From Jaapia argillacea MUCL 33604 (taxonomy: Eukaryota; Basidiomycota; Agaricomycetes; Jaapiales; Jaapiaceae), in contig KL197713.1 of assembly GCA_000697665.1 (NCBI GenBank), positions 1,018,593 to 1,082,592 of the forward strand: a stretch of 64,000 nucleotides of DNA. Reading direction: 5' to 3'. The notes beneath the pieces are model-generated. The model was not told where the DNA came from. It searched no databases and saw only the letters and a list, made by a program, of their open reading frames with translations. Shown here one piece after another: positions 34,059 through 45,000 of the stretch (its first letter is position 1; every line of letters begins with the position of its first letter). A program made the translations under genes and the position numbers.

Positions 34059-37000
34059 CTAATGACTGATGTACTGGAAAACAAAGGATACTTCGGGCAG
34101 GCCAACTTCAGCCCGAAGAAGGTCGTCGTGATTGTTCTTCAACTCCTCATTCGTGAAATGATTCCAGCTGAAGAGTGGCAATCAGTCCAAGAAGGTGACG
34201 AAAGTGAGAAGGAAGACGTACGTGCTGGCGTCTCCGTACAGTAAAGCAGGCGATTTGATGGTTTGCTTCCCATTCTTACACCGTTTGCATTTGAAAGTTT
34301 CATGTGTCTCACACAATGTATTTTCCTTGAATTGGAACAATTGCCTGAGTGCGTCAATGGAAAAGTGGCGTTCGACGTCCTCTTTCTCATCGACCACGGC
34401 CGAAGAAAGCGCCTGCTTTGACGCTTGTCTCTGGAAGATTTTCTCTTCGATTGTACCCGTGGAGATGAAACGGTATACGAAGCCTGTGGTGGAAATGCCG
34501 TTATATAGAGTGCGTTTATGCAGGTGAGAAGCTGAGACGTACATTCTTTCTTTTGGCCGTCACGCCATACGCGAGCCAATGCTTGCTGATCAGCAGCCGG
34601 GTTCCAGTCTGCCCGTGCGTTCCGCCAATCAAAAAAAAACCCTCGTAAATTGAAAAATGAATTTCACGCACCGGGGTCAAATAATATGAGACGATTAGCG
34701 CCGATCAGGTTGATCCCACATCCTCCAGCTTTACTACTCAGCAAGAAGATGAACTCTTTGCCTTCGGGGTCATTGAATTGATCGACCAGTTTCTGACGTT
34801 TCGTGATTGTCATACTACCGTCCAACCTGAAATACCCATACCTACGAGCCGTGGTGATGGTAAGAATTCATGGGAGACGAGGTAGGAGAGTTAGGAAGAG
34901 AACTCACTTCTTTCCTCGACACATTTTTTCAAAAATGTCGAGCGTTTGGGTGTAGTTACTGATTAGAACGATCTTGTCCGTCGTTTCAGTCCGTATCCGA
35001 TGTAAGAACCTTTCACCCCAACCAAAAAAAATTAATCAGTTCAGATTCATGAGGCAAAAAGGTGGGATAACTCATCACCTCTCCAAAACACTGAACTTCC
35101 CACTCCATTCAGTGTGGACCGCTTGACTCCTCCCTCTATCCCTCACACTCGCTCCAGCCCCATTAAATCCCTCAGGTATCAACTCGTCCGAACCTCTCAA
35201 ATCATTAGGCAAGTCCAACAACTCTGGGTGGTTGCAAAGCTTCTTAAGGAGGTTGATAGCTTTGAGAGGTTGAGATTCTGCGCCTCGGAGTAGGGCTTTT
35301 ACTTCGGGTGAGGTAATGAAGAGACGGTAGAGGGAGAGTTGGAAGGGGGAGAGGGAGCAGAAGACTACTTGTTCGTATTTGACTGGTACTGTTGGAGGTT
35401 GCGGGGTGGCATGATATGTAAGTAATAATTTGGGAATAAGGTAGGAAAGGGAAAGGGAGAGTGACGTACGGTATTTGGACAAGAGATCGTTCGTCCGTCG
35501 GATAATGAATTTCGTAACAAGCCCTCCAAGCTCTTTGAGTTTCTTCTCACTTTCAGCCTTGACTTGGTCAGTAGCATCTGCATCACGTCCTCTAACGATA
35601 GCATTTTCGAAATTCTTGCGGAAATCATTCTTGGACCCGAGTAAGTTTGGGTTAGCAAAGTTGAGGAGGGAGAAGTATTCGGAGAGATCGTTCTGTTGAT
35701 TGGCGGTGGTAACGTTAGTGTGGGGGGTTAGCAGGAATGGACGAGGGTGGGGTACGAACCTGAATGGGTGTCCCTGTTAGGATGACGCGACGACGGACGT
35801 CGAGACCGTTTAATGCTTGGAAAGTGAGTGATTCTGGGACAAGGACGGGTCAACACACACTCTTACTTGCAGAATCAGAGAATTGTTACCTGAATTCTTG
35901 AGTCTATGGCCTTCATCGCACAGCAATAATCCGATACTGCAGTTAGTCAGGTATGGTGTGACACCTCGGAGCGTCTCGTAAGATACAATCATCACTGTCG
36001 AGTCAACGATTCAGCAATGTGGTAGATATCATCCGTGGCACTTGCGAAGCACGAACCTGGTTGAGCGACGTTCCGCCCTCTAGCAGCCACCCATCTCTCG
36101 ACTCTATCGACAAGCTCAGCTTTACCGCCTTTCCCGTCAACCGCCATGGCGTTTATAGCGTCTTTGCCTAGCCACTTGACTGTAATTCATGTGTCACTAT
36201 CTTGTAACCATCGTGGTGAATGAGAGAAGATTACAAACCGAGTTCGTTCGCCCAATTCTTCACCAAACTGGCGGGACATGCAATGATGCATTTCTCAATG
36301 GTTCCCTTACCGGCGTGAGGTGACTGTTTGAGTAACGTCCAGAGGAGGGCTATACATTGCAACGTCTTTCCGAGACCCATCTCGTCTGCCATAATACAGC
36401 CGTATTGATTCTCTTCGAGCATACCCGTCGTACACCTGTACATAAACTACATGACAACGATGTCAAAGGGAATGATAAGGTAGAGGAGTAGTCTCACCTT
36501 GACACCTTCCACTTGATGTGGACGAAGCACCTTGGAAAGTCGGGGATCGATAACAACAGGAACTTTCGTAGTAACCTTTCTCTTATCCTTCCCCCCACCC
36601 AACAGCTCCTTCAAGCTCTTATGCGGGTTATAGAGCCCGACAGTCTTCTCCCTGGCCTCCTTCGCAAGTCTCTCCTTCTCCTCTTCCTTCTCCCTTTCCT
36701 TCCTCTCTTCGTCCGTCTCGCGGTCATCAATTGTTGGGTCAAACAGCACGATGGCATGGTCTGACATTGGATCATGCAGCGGACGAGGGATTATGTTAGC
36801 TTGAGGTCGGATACCGAGGGAGATGTTGGAGGGTGTGGTGGGGATGAGCTCGCCCGATGCGTTATGCATGGAAGGAATTGAGAATCTTCGGGCAGCTCCA
36901 AAGACTTGATCAAAAGGCTTGGGCTTGAAGACAGGATACTTTTTCGTTTGAGTTAGATTGGTAACCTCGCTATCACTATATGCGCCATCTTTGTCCCCCT

Positions 37001-37232
37001 TCTTCTTCTTCTTTTTCCGCCCAGTGTTCTCGTCACCATCCGAGTCGTCGTCAGCCTGAGCTTCCTTGTAAGAAACACGTCGACGTTTCCGTGCAGGTTG
37101 ATTTCGAGTCGAAGTTATTGCGGGGGTAGGGGGCTTGAAGGGTTTGCTGATCCGGGAGCTTTCCTGGAGTCTGTCGACGGGTTTACCGTCTGTGGTCGTT
37201 GGTATTCGGCGAAGCATTTGGGAGGGAAACAA
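34059..37232 (-). CDS. RAD54: RAD54 homologous-recombination ATPase
   Basis: This is a Swi2/Snf2-family DNA translocase that remodels chromatin and stimulates Rad51 strand exchange. About 13 exons on the minus strand read through helicase motifs: [75 protein letters not shown] and [34 protein letters not shown] follows motif VI, and a CKRC pair lies near the C-terminus. The N-terminus is basic and contains the Rad54 [18 protein letters not shown] block before motif I. The gene starts at 37232 (MFPSQ) or five codons later at 37217 (MLRR), and the second better resembles fungal orthologues. It ends IS-His-stop at 34059. Its stop faces the chromodomain stop 236 bp away. Confidence 0.93.
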
Positions 37233-40200
37233 CGAGGGATCGGTGGTCGTGGTCTAACCGAAGGAAGTCCTGACTTTCCGAGAGTTGTTGCGCCGAGTCA
37301 AGTCGCGACGCGGACGCGTGGCGCGTGACAGAGTCACCTGCCCAGCTCACAGCACATTTCGCGCTGTTTTAATGCTTTACATCCTTCTAGCCATGGCATC
37401 TTTGTCTCCTGCACAAGTAGTTTAGCGAGAGAACACGATCACTCTTGAATTCCTGATGCTAATCCCGCGATGTTGAAGCAATCCTTACCCTTTTCTTTCT
37501 CGGGAACGCGATCACGTGGCCTGTCACGCGTTTGCCAGCTTGAATGTCGGTGTCACTTTTGGACTGTTTGCACTTCCTCTGCTGGCAGTACAGTGCCGTT
37601 TTGGCGTATCGATTCAAAGCTCTGGAGATTCAATAGAACGACTGCTGCGATATTGTAGGGGAAAGTATCGATACAACGAAGAAAAATCAGAACGACAACT
37701 ACAAACAAAATCAAGGGCAAGATGGAAAACCAGTCAATTACATCCGAGAGTAAATGATCACTCAAAGATGGGCAGTCCCACCACAAGTTCTACCATATCT
37801 TCGACTTCACTCCCTCAAATGCCCCAAGTGCTCGTGATGAGGAAGCGACCAGAGGCGTTTTGGTTTGTCGCGGGAGACCTTGGGTTAGGGTTGTAGGCCA
37901 TGGAAAGCTCGAGAGCCTGGCGCAAATGAACAGCGAGCCACAGTACAACTCATCGATCCCAATGGAGTAACGATTGCGCCGAACTCGGGTAAATACCAGC
38001 GAAAAATATACGAATCACTTCTCCTGGGCATTGAGAGAACAACTAAGTTGCTCGTAATATGTTAGCCGAAGTGTGAGTGCGGGCCGGGTCCGGACTTCGA
38101 GGATCAGCTTGAGAGCAATGTGGGCCGCGATGCGGTACGGCTCTTGGAGCTTGAAGCCTGAAGCCTGGTGGGAGGTTCGGGAGGGAGGTAAACTTTCATG
38201 GAGACAGGATGAGTAGGCAGCATACACGTGAGAAGGGAAAGACTGCACCGTTTCTTGAACGCGCGGACGACATGGTCAAGTGGTTCATCAAGACGACCGA
38301 CTAGTCAACATTCTTGAGCCGGGGGGGCGGAGGATGCGCTTATCGCTGATACCACCGAACTTCTTGGGCTACCTGGGCGTCGTAGCGTCGGATGACTCTG
38401 AGGTTCCATGATGGAGAGCGAATAACGGAGATTCGAACACAACAATGTCAAGTTCCAAATGTTTCAGAGAAACGCGACGATGACATAGAAACTCCAGCGT
38501 TTATATTGATGGATCCACCTGTGCATCAATGGAGGCTGAAAGCCCCCCATATCCACTGATCTAGGATACGATGAACTCCTCGACATGAATCTAATGTAAA
38601 CTTCGTCAGCGGAAACATTCACGAGGACAACGTAGCACTATCAATGTTGTAAGGCCCCCTCGTCTTCTTGTCCTCCCACTCCTTGGCCACTGAATAGCTG
38701 CGACAACTATGAACCCTCCCACATGGGCCCAGTGCACTTGGCTCGAAATCCACCGACGTCCGAGGGCTTATCTCCCCAGTGATTAATGCTCCGGAAGATG
38801 GAGCAGGTGGACTCCCAATCCGCCTACAGGATACGATCCGCTGATGAAGACACGCGACATGCGATCGGCTCGCTTGCGGGGGACTCGAAAGCGATGGCAA
38901 ACCACGACGTCCCGGCGGTAGCTGTTAATAATATCAGTGAAACGACGTCAATACTACTCAGAATGAAATGCATACCCGGATGAGCGACACATCAGATGTC
39001 TCATGTACATTCCGATAGTATCATCCTGCACCCTCCATTTCGATGTATGCTTGTGGATGGGATACAACTATCCCTCGAAACACGTGAAGTGGCCAGGGAA
39101 CAACCAGTCTTGGAATATATGTGTCGGCGCGAGGCAGGGTATCGTCGAAGTGCTCCTCAATTCAAATTGGATGTCTTGGGGCGTGGGCGTGCATCGCCCT
39201 CGAAGTGACTCGGTCAGCTTCTTGTTGAAAGCAAACTCCGCTACGGTCGTTTGGTCGAGTGAAGGTAAAAGAGGTGTCCGAGAAGTGGAGAGTGGCAGAT
39301 TCAGAAAACTGGACGGCTTGATATCCTGGCGGAGTATTTGTGTTTGCGTTTCACGTGGGCATGATGGCGATCGCGAGGCACTCCAAGAGGTACTCTTTTG
39401 CGGAAAAACGAAGGGCAGCGCCAGCCTGTCCGACGGCAAAGTGTAAATATTTAAAATCCCAGCCCGTTGGACAGGAAATTCTGGGTGGAGAAAATGGTCT
39501 CTTCGTGTTGACAATTCGAAGGCTGCGAGGTCGCCGAGGGTGACTTTGGACCCTTTCTGCGGACTTGGAATTGGGTGGTCGCCGGTCTGGGGGTCACCGT
39601 CGGCTAGCCAATTTGGCTTCCTTCCTCATAATTCAGCTTGGCTTGCTGGTAGCCAACCTCGTCGTCTTTCATGTCTCTAGACGTACATCCACCCCGTGGA
39701 GACGTCAAAGGACAGAAGGTTGGCGAAATCACCAGATATCAGTGCCACATCGCGACACCCTCGAACTTGTCCACATAATTTTGTTCTGGACCGGCACTGC
39801 GCCTCTTGAATCACTGGACACGGTCGATTCGCATATGCTCCTCTCGAGAACAATGGACGGCTTGGGCTTGAAGGACACATTCTTTTTTTCCGGTCAACAG
39901 AACAACCATCACAGAACCGAGGATATTTTTTCATCGCCGTCAGCGATATCCCACTCGAACGACCGTGACTCTCGCTGCTTAACAGCATAATCAAACGGTC
40001 CCGAAGGATCTTGGAGATGTTTTGGTCGGAGGTTTGGGTATTTTCTGTCGTTTTTATGGACGTCGACTGGGGCGGACGGGAGCGCCGGGACTACTGCATT
40101 GGTTTCAAGTAAGTCCCTTCTCATCCCTTGTCGACCAGCGTTTTTCTGCGGGTGTTTTGGCTGGTTTCTGCTTGGGGGGTTCGTCTTGTCGCCAGTATGG

Positions 40201-40387
40201 TGCCCGGTGTTGGAGGGCTGTTGTGGGCACGATAATTGCGATCTTCTATGCTTTGATGGTCTTGATCACACTATCTTTCCTCGATCTTGATGTTTGCACG
40301 ATATCTTGAGGAGATGGATTCAGCACACTGGTGGATTGAGAGTTGAGAGTTGTGGGTGGATAAGACTCGCCTTGACTTGTTCTGTCT

Positions 40388-40405
40388 CACGTGACGTGAC
40401 GTCAC
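40388..40405. promoter_or_regulatory. E-box and CRE-like site cluster
   Basis: CACGTG (40388-40393) is followed directly by TGACGTCA (40397-40404), within the longer palindrome GTGACGTCAC. These are consensus cores for bHLH and for bZIP CREB/ATF factors respectively. The nearest called gene downstream starts about 840 bp away at 41241, so the target is uncertain. Confidence 0.4.
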
Positions 40406-40470
40406 AAACCGTGACAGGCGTGTGGAATAGCAGTGGGTGGGGAGAGTTGGCAGAGGGCCGGAATTGGGGA

Positions 40471-40492
40471 TCCTCTTCATTGATGAAGAGGA
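40471..40492. repeat. perfect inverted repeat (10-bp arms, 2-bp loop)
   Basis: The arms TCCTCTTCAT and ATGAAGAGGA are exact reverse complements separated by TG. A hairpin this tight could be a transcription-factor dimer site or a cruciform. No poly-T follows it. Confidence 0.7.
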
Positions 40493-41240
40493 ACGAATGT
40501 GAATAGGAATTATGGGATCGTACTGATGCGTGGGTTTGTCCGTCTCTAGGATATTTCTCCTACTTTCCACCGGATCGGTGGCGAAATCACTTCGTCAAGC
40601 GACGGAAGCAAAATCGACCGCGATCGAGGATCCAAGGTTCCAGACGAGTGTTACCCTCGAACCCATTCACCAATGCATCCCTCCAGGTATACTTGGCTGG
40701 TTTCGTTGGCCATGCTTGCCTCTGTGTTCGCAAGTGACGGGCCTTACAAGACGGTTGTCGGTCACTGTTCCCGCCATTCCAGAAGTCTCGCCTCCAACGG
40801 CTGCGATCCAAGAAAGTGCCAGCAGGAAGTTTAGATTTTGCCAGCATCATTGGAAGATACTGTCGATCGGTCGCCCAGTTCCCTGACTAGCATGCAGTCA
40901 GAAGTTTTCTGTCACTTGGGTCCCCGTCGCCGCTTCCTTTCCCATTGGTCACCCTCACGTCTCCAAAACGGGCAACGAACTAACCAACCCTACCTCAGAA
41001 CGCCGCCATATGAAATTTATTGATTACCCTCATTCAAGACTATTTAACGGGCTCTTGGGCGATCTGACCACTTGGCCACCCTTTTCTTTCGCCCACCATC
41101 TTCTGGCAGGGATCCACAGTTAACCGTCGCGACTCTTGACCCATTCTTTCTTACCTCTACACCATTCTCATATGCGCCCACTCGAGCCATACCCTTCGTT
41201 TACTCTAGTGATTACACAGAGTCAACATCCGTCAGATCTT

Positions 41241-41739
41241 ATGGCATACCGTAATTCTCGACGCAAGCGACAGCGCTCCTACCCAAGTTCGATGCTATTC
41301 CAAGATCCCCTCATGGTAAGGTTTAGATTTTTATAATCCTACGCGCCGTTGCCTGAATTCCGGTGTCAGATGACTGTGGATTACCGGGATCAACATCCGC
41401 AAGCTTTTCCCACCCTGTCTTGGGTTCGTGTTTCTCGTCTGTCCATTGACATTCTGACTGAACTCGTTCGTCAATGTTCAGGGCGGAACCTTGTCCAATG
41501 AAGAGGCGATCGCGACTTTTAGTCTCGATGCTGCTCTGCAGACCCGTCCGGACAAGCAAGCAACGCCTGGAGAAGGTCGTGTCAAGCGTCTGAGTTTGAC
41601 TACTCTGGTCATCGTATGTGTATTTTCTGTCCTCGTCGACTTCGTCATGGGTTGTTCATCGTTGTTGCAGGACTTGGCTTTGGCTGTGAGGAGGAGGTGC
41701 CAGAATGTCTTGAATAGCGGAAAGGCCGACTCTACTTGA
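41241..41739 (+). CDS. Small basic protein, function unknown
   Basis: Exons are 41241..41315, 41482..41613 and 41671..41739, giving 91 residues. All splice sites are GT..AG and phase 0. The first intron, at 166 nt, is longer than usual here. The N-terminus is strongly basic (YRNSRRKRQRSY), followed by a segment with EEAIATFSLDAALQTRP and a C-terminal DLALAVRRRCQNVL. There is no signal peptide or membrane helix, and the basic cluster could be a nuclear-localisation signal. I do not recognise the family. The regular exon structure and the intact frame over three exons argue that it is real. Confidence 0.5.
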
Positions 41740-42073
41740 GGCAACGCGAAAGTTGCCTCTATCATCTGGAACCCTATGCTTCCATAATGCTTTGTATCAA
41801 TATTGCGGACCTCCTCCTATGCCCTGCTCATTTCGTTTCTCTCGTCTTGATGTTCAAATGCCGATCATCTTCGCCTTGTTTCTTCGGTCGTCTAGATTGG
41901 AGGTGCTGTTTGTAGATAGTAGTCGGGAACAAATAAATGATACACGAGGAGATACACGACAGTTGGCGTGTGAATGATGTGTGCTAGCTCCTGAAGTATC
42001 ACGTGCCCCTGCCGTTGTGTGCTTCAAGTACCTCCGCCCACCCACCTTGAGCCGCGTCTCAGCACAAGCGTCC
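41740..42073. other. intergenic, ATG2 promoter region
   Basis: About 330 bp between the small basic-protein gene and the ATG2 start, both on the plus strand. No coding potential or distinct motif is visible. Confidence 0.5.
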
Positions 42074-45000
42074 ATGACATCCTGGATAAGTTCGTGGATT
42101 CCGTCTCTGCCCACTGTCGACTTTTCATATGCCCTTCCCTCATCCATCCAAACCCGTTTCCTTTCTTTTGTCCTCAAACGATCCCTTGGCCACCTCCTTA
42201 AGCCAGGCCAACTCGATATCAACCAGATAGACTCCCAGATCGGCTCGGGATACGTCCAGGTTAAAGATTTACAGCTGGATGAGGATGTACGTACCTTTCA
42301 TCCCTAGCATATGTCGGTTTTCTTGGAGGCTGAGCGATGTGCGCAGGCTATCAACACAACTCTCGACACACTCTCACTGGGCCTCCCAATCCACCTCCAT
42401 AAAGGAACTATCTCAAGCGTAACGGCCCGAGTACCATGGCCAAACCCACTAACATCTACAATCGGCCTATCACTATCCTCAGTCCACCTCATATTTCATA
42501 TCCTACCAAGCCCATCTCCTACACCAACCTCAAAGCCGCGCCCAGCAAATCCGTTAGCCGAATCGGTAGCATCGGTAGCGGAGACGTTCATACATGAAGA
42601 ATTGACGCCCAGGGAGGAAGCTACGTTACGGGGGTCGTTTCATCCTGATCTCGCGGGCTCTACTTCGTCTTATACGACCTCAGCTTCGGCGTTTGAATCT
42701 TCATCATTCGGGGGAAATATCCCAGGAGGCTTCGATGTCTCTCCCAACCCATTCACCTCTCCCGACGACGACGAGCCACCCCAGACCCACCACGGAGATG
42801 GGTTTCATGGTGAAGGTGACCCAGAAGGTGTTGGGATATTCGCGAGTTTAATCGAGAGACTCTTGGCTCGGTTTGAGTTTGATGCTAGTGATGTGAAAAT
42901 CACTATCATTGACGAAGGGAATGCGAGTTTCACCCTCTGGGTACCTAAAGTTGAGTATGGGACTGAACCGAATGGGGGCGTCGCTGGTTCCCCGCAAGTT
43001 GGTAGAGATGGCGTACAAATGGTGGGAGGGGATAAGAGGACTGTTAGGATCGAGGGCGTCAAGGTGACTTCACGATGTCTCCGACCTCGACCCTTGCCCC
43101 CTCCTCAACCCTTGGTGGTGGCTTCGGAGCAAGTCTCCACTCCAGCGTCTCTTTCACCCATTTCGACGCACGCTGCGTCGTCGTTACATTCATCACAGTT
43201 ACACATTGCGGAGTCGACGACCCATAATGCAACCATAGGATCGCCACCTCGCGAACCCTCATCACCGACACATTCAGATTCGTCAATAGAGATGGATGAA
43301 GAAACACAGATGATGATGTCCCAGTCTATCGTTTCGCTCCCTCCACGACCCCGGCCACCTTCCGCTCCTGCCTCGGAACCTGCCTCTGACGATGACGAGG
43401 GAGAAGGGGAGATGCCAGCATTCATGACACAATCCCTCGCTTCGCTCCCTCCTCGTCCTACCTCACCTCCTTCACCCCACCGTTCATACTCGCCTCCCCC
43501 CAACTTTGAATACCTAGAGGAGGAATCGCCGAAACACCTCTCTCACTCCCCAAACCTCCACGAGCTCGACGATATGTCAGCCTCCCAGGAGAGTGAGACT
43601 CCCCTATCTCGATCCCTCGCCACGATTCCCCCACCTTCATCTCCACCTCCTCGAGCAGCATCACCCACGAGCTCAGTATCCAGTAGCGTGTACCACGCAG
43701 CTCCTGTCTCGCCTACTACTTCTACTGGGAGTAGGAGTACGTATTATAGGTCTGCGTCACCCACCAGCTCTGTCGGGTTGAGTGTATACCATCAACCTGG
43801 GTCCTCCGTGGGGTCGCCACGAAGCGGAGTCGCAGAGATGCGGCGAGATGGGGATAGGCCTCCGAGTCCGAGCCTTTCGGTTGGGAGCAGTATGTACCAG
43901 AGTGCGTTTTCGGGGAGGGGAGGTGTAATTCGGAGACGAAGTGAGGAGGAGGATGAGGATGAGGATGATGAGGACGAAGCGGATGAAGAAAACGACGTAC
44001 TTTACGGAGAGGAGAGCGGATATAGAGATGGAGGCGGAGGTGGATCGAGGAGTCCGACACCGTCGATTGGGATAGACAACTCTCCTTCGGTTGCTGGCAT
44101 CGGGAGTCCTCGCGGGATCGCCTACGATGCGATTCTGGCTGGTAGATCTCCGCATTCTGGTGCTGGCGATCTGGATGTTGGGGATATACCGGATATGAGC
44201 CCTCTTTCGCAGCGGTCTGAGCTTGTGGAGGTGGAGGTGTCTGGAGATGGGGACTTGGTTGGTGCTGTGGAGATGGCGGGACAGCACGCTGTTGTCGAGG
44301 AGGTTGACTCTGCTGATGTGGCACGTATAGGAGGGGTCCCGCATGCTTCTCAACCTGGGGGACCACCTGCGGTGCAGAATACAATTGGCCCAACGGAAAT
44401 GGCGTCGCAGCAAGTCCAACAACTGCCAGTCACTGAGCAGCACAAGTCATTGCCGATCCCTGAGCCCTTTGTTGAGGTTCCGGAAGTAGAGGAGAGTATT
44501 GTAGCCACCGAGACGAGTGATTTACCTCCTCAGCACGGTTTACAAGAGACGGAGAAGCCCGAGGAAGTGGAAGAGGTTGACGAGGATGAAGTGATGCTGT
44601 CGTTTGGATCAGAACCCATCGTTATCACCTTGACGACTCCACCTGTAAAGTCCTTGCCGTCTTCACCGCCACCACCAGTGGCTCCGCCTTCTCATCGACA
44701 TTCAGTAACTACCGCTCGCTCTCGTCCCTCAGTCGATGCGAAATCCAGGGAACAAGTGCAGGAAAAATCGAAGCAAGGTCAAGATCTTCTCAAATTGGAG
44801 GTGTCGATGGGTATCATCGTTTGCGCATTTGGTGGGAGACATGTGAACAGCCTCCTGGCCATAACTTCTCGACTTCCCCCGTCAAAACAAGTTCCCGCTG
44901 CTCCCTCGGAATCCAATGGAGGGCTTGCGGATCAGGTGGAAGCCAAGGTGTCTGTGAAGGGAGTCGTTGTTACTGTCTTCCTTTCGAAGAATTCGGGGAG

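Larger units (their letters stand above)
37233..41240. other. 4-kb interval without a supported gene
   Basis: This is the longest gene-free interval of the window. Open frames up to 148 codons (minus strand 39068..39514), 141 codons (plus 39565..39990) and 147 codons (plus 39003..39446) overlap on both strands. None gives a recognisable motif or a consistent splice model. It also holds GGGTTAGGGTT at 37882-37892, a CACGTG..TGACGTCA cluster at 40388-40404, and a perfect inverted repeat with 10-bp arms at 40471-40492. I see no transposase, reverse transcriptase or terminal repeats. It could hide a lineage-specific or decayed gene on the minus strand at 38.6-40.1 kb, or a non-coding transcript. 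Confidence 0.5.

Noticed and set aside
39068-39514. Minus-strand open frame of 148 codons in the 4-kb gap
   Set aside because: It may be an exon, but I could not join it to neighbours or to any family, so I keep it only as part of the unresolved interval.
43722-44443. Two overlapping minus-strand open frames of 223 and 228 codons
   Set aside because: They lie antisense to the large ATG2 exon, whose low-complexity Ser/Pro/Glu codons leave the opposite strand stop-poor. No motif is present.
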